Positions 55,443-64,000 of a stretch of 64,000 nucleotides of DNA are shown here, piece after piece. A program made the position numbers and the translations under genes. Below the pieces are notes generated by a model, which worked only from the letters and a program-made list of their open reading frames with translations, had not been told where the DNA came from and made no database searches. Source of the DNA: Sulfurovum sp. (lineage in GTDB: Bacteria; Campylobacterota; Campylobacteria; Campylobacterales; Sulfurovaceae). Position 1 is the stretch's first letter; the number at the start of each line of letters is the position of its first letter. Location: positions 27,512-91,511 of the forward strand of contig JAMOSB010000033.1 of the NCBI GenBank assembly GCA_027068485.1, written 5' to 3'.

Positions 55443-57048
55443 GCTTATCTACCCTGCCCATGCACGAGTCTATGAGAAGATATTTTTAGAGCAACTTCGT
55501 ACCTCAAGTCTCCAAGGAAACCTCTCTAGAGAGGGGCTTGAGTTGAGACTCTTTGTTGAGGCGGAGGAGCCTCAAGCCCTTGAAGCATTTGCGACAGATT
55601 TTGCGATGCGTCTCCCGCACTCACTCTTTTTGTACGGGACAGAGGCTAGACTTGTAGAGGAGATGCCTACGATACCCTATCCACTTGTAGAGGAGAAGAA
55701 GATATCACTTCCTCCCTGTCCTGCGTGTCTCAACTCCATTAAAGAGCGTTATGATATCTCTACGGCGTGTGACTGGTGTGGATACGCAGTAGAGGCAAGT
55801 AGTGGAGCGTATCAAGAGCAGTTTGAGCATACGGCACAGAAGATAGAGGAGGGGGCTATCGTAGAGCTCAATACCTTCTATGGTAAGTATTTTGTAGGAT
55901 GCCCCTCTGCACTGTGTAATGCGGTCTCTTTTGATATCTTGGCGTATGATCTTGCTACGGTGGAGAAGTATGCTACCGTAGAGTCCTATGAGTTGAATGC
56001 TTTGGCTTCACTAGAAAAACCTGCTATCAAGCTCAAGAAACGATTGCAGTTTACACGGGATTTTGAAGCAGTGGAGGCAGATTTGATACGCTTTCGCTTA
56101 CCCGATGATGCGATACTCTATCTCTTGATGGAGGCACTTCATCAGCGTGGGGTAGATATCATTTTTATGACCAAACAGAGAGTTCATGCACAAGAGCAAC
56201 TGCTCCTCACCCCTATCGTAGAGGAGCTTACTCCCCTAGAGGTGGTTGCCTCACCTAACCATACACTGATACTCAGTGGAGATAGAGGGGTGCCACCAAC
56301 GCCTCTCTTGATGCCTAAGCTCACTCCACAGATCGATGCATTTCATGCTATTATTGAGCAGTGGAACCTCTCTCAATCTGCTCAAACTATCGCAGGGGTC
56401 AACCTCGATAGAAGTGGGGTCAATATCGTGGTGCAAGGGGAGAAGTTTGGATTGATTGAGTATCTTGCTTTTGGGTGTCACTTTGAGTCGATTGAGGAGA
56501 TATTTCAGAAGATCTCTCTGAGTGATGAGGTGGGAGAGAAGTTGGTAGAGAACTACCAAACACACTTTTCGCAACACTATGAAGCGATTAAATCGATGCA
56601 GCTAGAGCAGTGGGATGGACTCTATGGACTTTGGGGTGTGATCGCCATTATACTAGGCTTTACCTCTACCGATAATCTCCAAGAGGGTGCAAAGCGTATA
56701 GAGGAGAATGCCTTGAACTTCCTAGGAGAGAGAGGACCTCGCATCGACTATAAGCTTGTCAACCTAGAGGGCAAACCCTCTTTTGATCCACTGATGACCA
56801 TCCGTACAGCGATGAGCTTCAAGCTTGCGGGGGTTGATCCACTAGGGTTGTCCTATGGTGTGATTGAGAGCTTTTTGGAGTTTGTCACCAATGAGCTTGA
56901 TGGACTCAAGGAGAGTATGGCAATCGATGCGGTGGTGGTGAGAGGGTCACTCCTTGCCAACCGACGCATTTTTGTGAAGATAAGTCAAGAGGTGTCGATG
57001 AATCATCGACTCTATTTTAGTCAAAGTGTAGAGAGGGTAGCTGTATGA
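55426..57048 (+). CDS. hydE: HydE-like hydrogenase-associated protein
   Basis: Follows hydD as in Wolinella/Helicobacter hydABCDE; Zn-finger-like CPACLNSIKERYDISTACDWC. Confidence 0.7.
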   Translation: MILEYKLIYPAHARVYEKIFLEQLRTSSLQGNLSREGLELRLFVEAEEPQALEAFATDFAMRLPHSLFLYGTEARLVEEMPTIPYPLVEEKKISLPPCPACLNSIKERYDISTACDWCGYAVEASSGAYQEQFEHTAQKIEEGAIVELNTFYGKYFVGCPSALCNAVSFDILAYDLATVEKYATVESYELNALASLEKPAIKLKKRLQFTRDFEAVEADLIRFRLPDDAILYLLMEALHQRGVDIIFMTKQRVHAQEQLLLTPIVEELTPLEVVASPNHTLILSGDRGVPPTPLLMPKLTPQIDAFHAIIEQWNLSQSAQTIAGVNLDRSGVNIVVQGEKFGLIEYLAFGCHFESIEEIFQKISLSDEVGEKLVENYQTHFSQHYEAIKSMQLEQWDGLYGLWGVIAIILGFTSTDNLQEGAKRIEENALNFLGERGPRIDYKLVNLEGKPSFDPLMTIRTAMSFKLAGVDPLGLSYGVIESFLEFVTNELDGLKESMAIDAVVVRGSLLANRRIFVKISQEVSMNHRLYFSQSVERVAV

Positions 57049-57506
57049 TACAACGCTATGGAGTGATGATGGTATGGATGGGGGCAATGCTCTTTGGTAA
57101 CCCCTCTCTACACCATGAGTTTACCCCACACGATACCAACAATACGCTAGGTGTACGAAGTGTTATCCACCTCCCTACACGCGTAGATGAGTCATCGTAT
57201 GAAGTAGAGATATTTGTAGGTAAACCGATGTACCTAGATAGCTGTAACCGCTATCGTCTCAAGGGGGATATCGCACAACAAGATGGGGCGATAGTGGTCT
57301 CCCATATCGGTGCGTTAGAGGCGTTGAGCCACAAGGTGTGTCACGGGGGCAAAAGGGATCGTTTTGTCTCTCTTTTTCGTTCTGAGGAGCTCTTTAGAGC
57401 TTATGAGAGTGAGAGGGCTATCGTGATCTACCATCCACGATGGTATGAGGTACGCTATCGTATCTTGAAGCAAGCACAACAGACCCAAAAAGCGATCGTG
57501 AGATAA
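57045..57506 (+). CDS. ecotin-like periplasmic serine protease inhibitor
   Basis: Signal-like N-terminus; YEVEIFVGKPMYLDSCNRYRLKGDI, KVCHGGKRDRFV, AIVIYHPRWYEVRYRILKA-like end, resembling ecotin [22 protein letters not shown] / IVVYTPDNVDVKYRVWKA. Confidence 0.75.
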   Translation: MIQRYGVMMVWMGAMLFGNPSLHHEFTPHDTNNTLGVRSVIHLPTRVDESSYEVEIFVGKPMYLDSCNRYRLKGDIAQQDGAIVVSHIGALEALSHKVCHGGKRDRFVSLFRSEELFRAYESERAIVIYHPRWYEVRYRILKQAQQTQKAIVR

Positions 57507-57512
57507 GTTAGG

Positions 57513-59741
57513 GTGAGAGAGCAGAGCTATCATGTCACTATCAATGGTAGGGTACAAGGGGTAGGGTTTCGTCCCTTTATCTATCGGTTAGCACAATCAT
57601 TCAATCTTTATGGTTCGATTAGCAATAGTACCACTGGGGTTGAAATCTTTATTAATAGCAACTTGCCTCAAGTAGAACAATTCCTTGATGCCATAAGAGC
57701 AAATGCTCCCACCCTTTCGACGATTGATACGCTGAGGTATCAAGTGGTAGCCTATCGAGAGTTTCATGACTTTAGGATTGTCCAGACTTCTAATGATGGG
57801 GAGATTAGTATCAATATCCCCCCTGATATTACGCTGTGTGATGCGTGTAGAGAGGAACTCTTTGACCCCACCAATCGACGATATGGATATCCATTTATCA
57901 CCTGTACCAATTGTGGTGTACGCTACTCTATTATCTACGATTTGCCGTATGATAGAGTCCATACCTCTATGCGTCTGTTTCCGATGTGTGATGCGTGTCA
58001 AGAGGAGTACACTAATCCACTCAATCGACGATACCATACGCAGCCCATAGGGTGTTGGGAGTGTGGTGTAACGCTCAAACTGATGGGGAAAGGTATCTCT
58101 ACACCCATAGAGAACCCAACCATAGAGGAGATTGTGCAACTACTCTACGATGGAAATATTGTAGCGATCAAAGGGGTAGGGGGGTATCATCTGGTCTGTG
58201 ATGCGACCAATAAAGAGGCGATTGCTAGATTAAGAGAGCGAAAACAGCGTCCAACCAAACCCTTTGCGGTGATGACCAAAGATATCGAGATGGCAAAATC
58301 TATGGCATATATAGATCCCAAAGAGGAGGCGTTGTTGACCTCCAAAGAGCGACCCATCGTGCTATTGAGAGCTAAAAAAAGCGATGAGTCAATCGCTCCC
58401 AATCTCTCTTATATCGGTATACTCTTGCCCTATACACCGCTACATCTCTTGATACTAGAGCAGTTCAATCGTCCACTCATCGCAACGAGTGCAAATCTCT
58501 CAGGTGAACCCATTGCGACGACTTATGAGGGTATCCAAAAGCTCTCTAGGGTATATGACTATGTGGTTGAACACACACGAGAGATTGTGAATGGGTGTGA
58601 TGATAGTGTCGTGATGGTTGTCCAAAATCAACTCGTTACACTACGGTTGGCGAGGGGCTATACCCCTATCGAGATAAAACTACCCGTTACTTTGGATAAG
58701 AGGACTATCGCAGTAGGGGCAAATCAGAAAAATACCGTAGCGATGGGGTGGGATAATCGTGTGGTACTCTCTCCTTATATTGGAGATTTGGAGGGGATTG
58801 ATTCGATTGCCTATTTCAAAGATACGATTGAGAGGCTTCAACGCATCTATCGATTTACCCCAGAGGTGGTTGTCTCTGATAGGCATCCCGCGTATGAGAG
58901 TACAAAGTATGCTCAAAGTCTTGGGCTACCTCACAGCATGGTACAGCACCACTATGCACATATTTTGGGGGTGATGGCAGAACGAGGGATTACCCAAACG
59001 GTTTTTGGGGTAGCCTTTGATGGGACAGGTTTGGGAGAGGATGGTCATCTATGGGGTGGAGAGTTTCTACTCTGTGACTATACGCACTATAGACGCGTGG
59101 CACATCTAGACTATTTTCGCCTTTTGGGTGCGACCAAAGCGATTAAAGAACCACGAAGGGTGGCGTTGAGTCTACTGTTTGAGATCTATGGAGAGAAGGT
59201 ATTTGAGCTAGACACCCCAACGGTTCAAGCTTTTTCAACTAGTCAGATGAAGAGTCTCTACCTGATGTGGGAAAAGGGGTTGAATGCACCCTTGAGTTCC
59301 TCTATGGGACGACTCTTTGATGCAGTGGCTTCTCTGAGAGGTATCTGTCAGGTGATGCACTTTGAGGGGGAGAGTGGTATGCTCCTTGAAGCCTATTACG
59401 ATAGCCGTGTGGTAGGGGATTACCCTTTTGAGTATCACGAGGGGAGGATAGACCTCTATCCTATGCTTGTGGAGTTGGTAGCTGAGTCTGATACGACTAT
59501 TGCGGTATCGAAGTTTTTTCATACCTTAGTGCAGGTCATTGTAGCGGTGTATGCTCCTTACCAGAGTTTTCCTTTGGTACTTACGGGAGGGGTATTTCAA
59601 AATAGGGTACTTTTGAGCTTGGTATTGGAGCAGTTTCCTCAAGCACTTATCCCTCATACCATACCACCCAATGATGGGGGGATAGCGTTGGGGCAGATAG
59701 TCTACCAAGCCTCCTCTTCCAAAAGCTCTCTTTGTCTTTAA
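57513..59741 (+). CDS. hypF: carbamoyltransferase HypF
   Basis: Acylphosphatase VTINGRVQGVGFRPFIYRLA; two CxxC zinc fingers; YrdC and Kae1-like domains. Confidence 0.97.
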   Translation: MREQSYHVTINGRVQGVGFRPFIYRLAQSFNLYGSISNSTTGVEIFINSNLPQVEQFLDAIRANAPTLSTIDTLRYQVVAYREFHDFRIVQTSNDGEISINIPPDITLCDACREELFDPTNRRYGYPFITCTNCGVRYSIIYDLPYDRVHTSMRLFPMCDACQEEYTNPLNRRYHTQPIGCWECGVTLKLMGKGISTPIENPTIEEIVQLLYDGNIVAIKGVGGYHLVCDATNKEAIARLRERKQRPTKPFAVMTKDIEMAKSMAYIDPKEEALLTSKERPIVLLRAKKSDESIAPNLSYIGILLPYTPLHLLILEQFNRPLIATSANLSGEPIATTYEGIQKLSRVYDYVVEHTREIVNGCDDSVVMVVQNQLVTLRLARGYTPIEIKLPVTLDKRTIAVGANQKNTVAMGWDNRVVLSPYIGDLEGIDSIAYFKDTIERLQRIYRFTPEVVVSDRHPAYESTKYAQSLGLPHSMVQHHYAHILGVMAERGITQTVFGVAFDGTGLGEDGHLWGGEFLLCDYTHYRRVAHLDYFRLLGATKAIKEPRRVALSLLFEIYGEKVFELDTPTVQAFSTSQMKSLYLMWEKGLNAPLSSSMGRLFDAVASLRGICQVMHFEGESGMLLEAYYDSRVVGDYPFEYHEGRIDLYPMLVELVAESDTTIAVSKFFHTLVQVIVAVYAPYQSFPLVLTGGVFQNRVLLSLVLEQFPQALIPHTIPPNDGGIALGQIVYQASSSKSSLCL

Positions 59742-59797
59742 AATAGTCAAAAAAAGAGGCTATTTAATATAAGCTTCATCTTGAAAAGATACAATAA

Positions 59798-59811
59798 TGA
59801 ATAATCATTCA
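59798..59811. promoter_or_regulatory. TGAAT-N4-ATTCA palindrome, candidate TetR operator 3
   Basis: TGAATAATCATTCA immediately upstream of the transporter-hypB operon. Confidence 0.55.
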
Positions 59812-59827
59812 GTTTTAAGGAGTTAGG

Positions 59828-60469
59828 ATGGAGTTATCCCTTTTGGTTATCTTCTGGTATGGCATATTACACGCATTTGGTCCTGATCATCTCACTGCAA
59901 TAGCAGACTTTTCTATCGGTAAAGATAAGCAAAAAACCCTACTCATTACAACCCTGTTTGCCATAGGACATGGGGTGAGTCTTTTTCTCTTTGCCAAACT
60001 CTTACAGACCATCGAGATTAGTGATGAGGTGTTGGGGTATGGGGATCTTATCTCTGCTACGGTGATTATCGTGATGGGACTCTATCTACTCTTTTTGGTC
60101 TCTACCGATCGCATTCAGCTCAAAACCCACTGGCATGAGGGCAAAGAGCATACCCATATCTGGTTTGGTAAGTCGCATGACCATCAGGAGAGTGTAGCCC
60201 AAAGCTCCTCCTTTACGATGGGGCTACTGATGGGAGCAGGAGGGGTTAGAGGGATGCTTATCACCCTTGGAGCAGTAGGGAGTGGTTGTGTCGATCTCTG
60301 GATGGTAGGAGCATTTACCGCAGGGGTGATGCTGATTTTTGTAGGGTTTGGTCTGGTCATACTCTACCTCAATCAACACCTCTTGGGGAGTGTCAAAAAT
60401 GTGCGATACGCCTTTAGTGTTGCAGGGGTTGTCTCACTCATCGTGGGAACCAATATTTTATTAGGATAG
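59828..60469 (+). CDS. nickel/cobalt transporter-like membrane protein
   Basis: HAFGPDHLTAIADF; His-rich loop HWHEGKEHTHIWFGKSHDH; next to hypB. Confidence 0.75.
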   Translation: MELSLLVIFWYGILHAFGPDHLTAIADFSIGKDKQKTLLITTLFAIGHGVSLFLFAKLLQTIEISDEVLGYGDLISATVIIVMGLYLLFLVSTDRIQLKTHWHEGKEHTHIWFGKSHDHQESVAQSSSFTMGLLMGAGGVRGMLITLGAVGSGCVDLWMVGAFTAGVMLIFVGFGLVILYLNQHLLGSVKNVRYAFSVAGVVSLIVGTNILLG

Positions 60470-60478
60470 GAGAAGATA

Positions 60479-61252
60479 ATGTGTCAAGATTGCGGATGTA
60501 GTATACGAGGAACAGAACACGAACATAGCCATACCGATGAGCAGAGCCATAGCCACCAACATGCTCACGAACACCTGCACCATAACCCACAGCTCAATGA
60601 TGCCAAGACGATCTCTGTCATACAGAAGATACTCGACAAGAACGACCATGAAGCCGATCACAATCGCAGTCACCTTGAAGCCAAGGGGGTACTAGGTATC
60701 AATCTGATGTCAAGTCCTGGTTCAGGGAAGACGACGCTTTTGGAGTATTTGGCAGATGTGGCACCATTTCGTTTTGGTGTGATTGAGGGGGATTTGGAGA
60801 CTGAGCGAGATGCCAACCGCCTCAGAGCCAAAGGGATACCTGCCCAACAGATACAGACAGGTACGGCGTGTCACTTAGATGCCTTTATGGTACATAAGGG
60901 GCTACATGGTATGCCACTAGATACACTAGATGTCTGCTTTGTTGAGAATGTTGGTAACCTCGTCTGCCCCGCAAGCTACGATGTCGGCACCCATCTCAAT
61001 ATCGTACTGGTCTCTGTCCCTGAGGGGGAGGATAAGATCGCCAAATACCCTGTGATGTTTCGTCAAGCTGATTTGATACTTATCACCAAGACGGATCTAC
61101 TTCCACACTTTAAGTATGATATGGCTCAAGAGAGGGCCGATGCGAGACGCATCAAACCCAATGTCGATATCTTAGAGGTCAATATCAATGATATCGACTC
61201 GATCAAAGCGGTCTCTGACTGGATAGAGTTCAAACGAAAGATGAGGGGGTAG
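60479..61252 (+). CDS. hypB: hydrogenase nickel incorporation GTPase HypB
   Basis: MCQDCGCS, His-rich N-terminus, SSPGSGKTTLLE P-loop. Confidence 0.97.
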   Translation: MCQDCGCSIRGTEHEHSHTDEQSHSHQHAHEHLHHNPQLNDAKTISVIQKILDKNDHEADHNRSHLEAKGVLGINLMSSPGSGKTTLLEYLADVAPFRFGVIEGDLETERDANRLRAKGIPAQQIQTGTACHLDAFMVHKGLHGMPLDTLDVCFVENVGNLVCPASYDVGTHLNIVLVSVPEGEDKIAKYPVMFRQADLILITKTDLLPHFKYDMAQERADARRIKPNVDILEVNINDIDSIKAVSDWIEFKRKMRG

Positions 61253-61253
61253 T

Positions 61254-61538
61254 ATGTGTCTATCGATACCAAGTAGAGTAGTCAATGTGAGTGAGGATAG
61301 GACAATGTGTCGAGTCGATACGATGGGAGTCCAACGCGATGCCAATCTGATGATGATGGCAGAAGAGTCGATTGAGGTAGGGGATTATGTCTTGTTGCAT
61401 ATTGGGTTTGTGATGAATAAGATTGATGAGGCAGAGGCGTTGGCATCGATTGAAACCTATCGTGAGATTTTGGAGCTGATGGATGAGGAGGAACGCCGTC
61501 AAGCCATTTTAGATGATGACCATTGTGAAAACAGATGA
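61254..61538 (+). CDS. hypC: hydrogenase assembly chaperone HypC
   Basis: MCLSIPSRVV; GDYVLLHIGFVMNKIDEAEA. Confidence 0.96.
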   Translation: MCLSIPSRVVNVSEDRTMCRVDTMGVQRDANLMMMAEESIEVGDYVLLHIGFVMNKIDEAEALASIETYREILELMDEEERRQAILDDDHCENR

Positions 61539-62680
61539 AAGCGTTAGAACTCAAAAATCTATATGATGATTTTCGTGATGGCAAGACGATCCAAGCCTAT
61601 GCCAAACGCATCGCAGCGGATGCTAAGAAGCTAAAGCGACCCATCAATATCATGGAGGTGTGTGGTGGGCATACCCATACGATTATGAAGTTTGGATTGC
61701 CACAGCTGTTGCCTGAGACGATCAACTTTATCCATGGTCCAGGGTGTCCTGTCTGTATCATGCCCAAAGAACGCATCGACCACGCCTATCTCTTGGCAAT
61801 GCAACCTGAGGTGATACTCGTCACCCTTGGAGATATGATTAAAGTCCCAGGGAGTCGAGGGAGTCTACAAGATGCCCGAGCCAAAGGGGCGGATGTACGG
61901 TTTGTCTACTCTCCTATGGAGTGTATCGCTATAGCCCAAGCCCACCCTGATAAAAAGATTATCTTTTTTGCGATAGGGTTTGAGACGACCACCCCGATGA
62001 GTGCGGTCTTGATCGATCAAGTGATAGCCCTCAATATCCCTAATATCCTCTTCCATATCAACCATGTCACCGTCCCTGAGGTGATGGTAGAGCTGATTGA
62101 TAGTCGTGATGTCCATGTCGATAGCTACAACAACCAGATCGACGCATTTTTGGGACCGAGTCATGTGAGTGTGATTAGTGGCTCTAAGATCTATGAGAAG
62201 TTCCCCAAAGCCTATGGTAGACCTGTGGTGGTGACAGGGTTTGAACCTGTCGATGCGATGGAGGGGATTAGTATGATTGTCAAGCAGTTCATTGAGGAGC
62301 GGTGTGAGCTAGAGATACAGTACAAACGGGTGGTTAGCTACGAGGGCAACCTCAAAGCACAAGCCCTTATCGAAAAATATTTTGAAAAAGTGAGTCTCTT
62401 TCGGTGGCGTGGATTAGGCAATGTACCTGATAGTGGATTGAAGTTGCGTGAGGCGTTTGATGCCTATAATGCAGAGGTCATCTACCGAGATATCTTACCC
62501 ATTGCTCAGATAGAGGATCACCAGCTCTGTATCTGTGGGGATATCTTGAGAGGGATAGCCAAGCCACCAGAGTGTACGATATTTGGAACAGCGTGCCGAC
62601 CCAATAGCCCCGTGGGGAGTTGTATGGTCAGCAGTGAAGGGGCGTGCAGTGCCTACTATAAATATGGAAACCTATTATGA
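61535..62680 (+). CDS. hypD: hydrogenase formation protein HypD
   Basis: IMEVCGGHTHTIMKFGL; FIHGPGCPVCIMP. Confidence 0.97.
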   Translation: MKALELKNLYDDFRDGKTIQAYAKRIAADAKKLKRPINIMEVCGGHTHTIMKFGLPQLLPETINFIHGPGCPVCIMPKERIDHAYLLAMQPEVILVTLGDMIKVPGSRGSLQDARAKGADVRFVYSPMECIAIAQAHPDKKIIFFAIGFETTTPMSAVLIDQVIALNIPNILFHINHVTVPEVMVELIDSRDVHVDSYNNQIDAFLGPSHVSVISGSKIYEKFPKAYGRPVVVTGFEPVDAMEGISMIVKQFIEERCELEIQYKRVVSYEGNLKAQALIEKYFEKVSLFRWRGLGNVPDSGLKLREAFDAYNAEVIYRDILPIAQIEDHQLCICGDILRGIAKPPECTIFGTACRPNSPVGSCMVSSEGACSAYYKYGNLL

Positions 62681-63669
62681 CAAAAACCGTAACCTTAGCC
62701 CACGGAAATGGTGGAGAAGAGAATAGTGAACTTATCTCAAAGATATTCTACAAACACTTTGCCAATGAGATACTCCAAAAGAGTGAAGATAGTGCCATCA
62801 TTGAGCAGGGCAGATTAGCGATGAGTACCGATAGCTTTACGGTAAGTCCGCTCTTTTTTAGTGGAGGGGATATCGGTAAGCTTGCAATCTGTGGTACCTG
62901 TAATGACTTGGCTATGATGGGTGCCAAACCCAAGTACCTCACCTGTAGTGTCATTATCGAAGAGGGGTTTGAGACACGAGAGCTAGAGAAGATTGTACGA
63001 AGTATGAAAAAAGAGCTAGCGATCAATGGGGCAATAGTGGTGAGTGGAGATACCAAAGTCGTCCCCAAAGGGGCGGTGGACAAGCTCTTTATCAACACCA
63101 CAGGGATAGGAGAGGTGGCGTATCAGGGGATTAGCTCTCACCATCTCCAAGAGGGGATGCGTATCTTGGTGAGCCGTGATGTCGGAAGCCACGGGGCGAC
63201 CATCTTCTCTGCACGAGAGGGGATAGCACTAGAGAGTGACCTACAAACAGACTGTGCCTCCCTCTACCCTGAAGTCAAGGCATTGATAGATAGTGGTATC
63301 GAGATTATCGCCCTGCGTGATGCCACCCGTGGAGGAGTCTCCGCCGTACTCAATGAGTGGGCAAACGCCTCCTCGGTCTGTATCGAGATAGAGGAGGAGC
63401 GGATACCCGTCCAAGAGAGTGTCCAAGGTATCTGCGAGATGTTGGGGTTTGAAGCGATGGATTTAGCCAATGAGGGGACATTTGTCTTGGCTGTGCCTAA
63501 GTGTGATGAGGTGCGGGCTTTAGAGGTTTTGAAGCAGACCCATCAGAGTGCTGAGTCTATCGGTCGTGTCTCTATGGTATATGAAGGCAAGGTTGTCTTA
63601 AAGAGTTCTTGGGGAACAAAGCGATTTTTGGACTTGCCTACTGGGGAGTTGTTGCCTAGGATTTGTTAA
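62677..63669 (+). CDS. hypE: hydrogenase expression/formation protein HypE
   Basis: LAHGNGGEENSELI; MSTDSFTVSPLFFSGGDIG; C-terminal PRIC. Confidence 0.97.
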   Translation: MTKTVTLAHGNGGEENSELISKIFYKHFANEILQKSEDSAIIEQGRLAMSTDSFTVSPLFFSGGDIGKLAICGTCNDLAMMGAKPKYLTCSVIIEEGFETRELEKIVRSMKKELAINGAIVVSGDTKVVPKGAVDKLFINTTGIGEVAYQGISSHHLQEGMRILVSRDVGSHGATIFSAREGIALESDLQTDCASLYPEVKALIDSGIEIIALRDATRGGVSAVLNEWANASSVCIEIEEERIPVQESVQGICEMLGFEAMDLANEGTFVLAVPKCDEVRALEVLKQTHQSAESIGRVSMVYEGKVVLKSSWGTKRFLDLPTGELLPRIC

Positions 63670-63720
63670 GTTTAGATAAATATGCTATTGTATGTATAGA
63701 AGTATATGTACAAAGGAGCT

Positions 63721-63972
63721 ATGATGACGATACGAAAGAATTTTTTATTTGAGCAGAAGGTAGCTGAACATCTTGCTGAGATTGCAAAGCTAGAAGGCAA
63801 AACACAGACACAGATTGCACAAGAGGCGATTGAAGCACGCTACAAACAGATAAGTATTAACCATAAGTTGGCGATGTTAGAGGAGATTAATGACTCTTTG
63901 CATGGGAGGTTGACAAATATTGAGGCTAAGAGATCACGCCTAGAGCATACAATGGAAAAATATGGAAAGTAA
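63721..63972 (+). CDS. small antitoxin-like protein of a putative TA pair
   Basis: MMTIRKNFLFEQKVAEHLAEIAKLEGKTQTQIAQEAIEARYKQ (RHH-like); next ORF overlaps. Confidence 0.65.
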   Translation: MMTIRKNFLFEQKVAEHLAEIAKLEGKTQTQIAQEAIEARYKQISINHKLAMLEEINDSLHGRLTNIEAKRSRLEHTMEKYGK

Positions 63973-64000
63973 GCTCTATATTGATACCAATATCTTTATT
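63962..64000 (+). CDS. PIN-domain (VapC-like) toxin, partial at window end
   Basis: MESKLYIDTNIFI..., PIN domain N-terminal signature. Confidence 0.65.
   Translation, partial: MESKLYIDTNIFI

Noticed and set aside
59828-60469. HupE/UreJ nickel permease assignment
   Set aside because: The HAFGPDH motif and His-rich loop fit a NiCoT/RcnA-like family better than HupE, so a generic call was used

Overview
The window is about 64 kb of a chromosome that looks like a Campylobacterota (Epsilonproteobacteria), probably Sulfurovum/Sulfurimonas-like. This is inferred from gene content and order (lysC-hobA-holB-folP; lysS-glyA-DUF1882). Most of it is dense housekeeping sequence: ssb/rpsF/rpsR, ligA, ribF, aroG/aroE/trpE, fur, pilT, dapE, htpG, purD, lptD, pnp, atpE, HU, tRNA-Leu. 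Two respiratory loci stand out: a nitric oxide reductase cluster (norCBDQEF-like) divergent from an Rrf2 regulator, and a large H2 locus (about 48.0-63.7 kb). The H2 locus holds a TetR regulator overlapping a cytosolic group-2-like [NiFe] hydrogenase pair, then a membrane uptake hydrogenase (hydABCDE), an ecotin-like gene, hypF, a NiCoT-like transporter and hypBCDE. The best candidates for something undescribed are: (1) the TetR + extension-less [NiFe] hydrogenase module, with TGAAT-N4-ATTCA palindromes upstream of the uptake hydrogenase and Ni-transport/hypB operons; (2) an ecotin-like protease inhibitor translationally coupled inside the hydrogenase operon; (3) an apparent dead integron (integrase N-terminus plus attC-like hairpin); (4) a DUF1882 gene that appears to start at ATA and is absent from the ORF track; (5) an internally deleted Fic pseudogene; (6) a 6S-RNA-like structured RNA upstream of purD; (7) nested, mutually competing inverted repeats between hydC and hydD. 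All calls come from reading the sequence; no searches were run.
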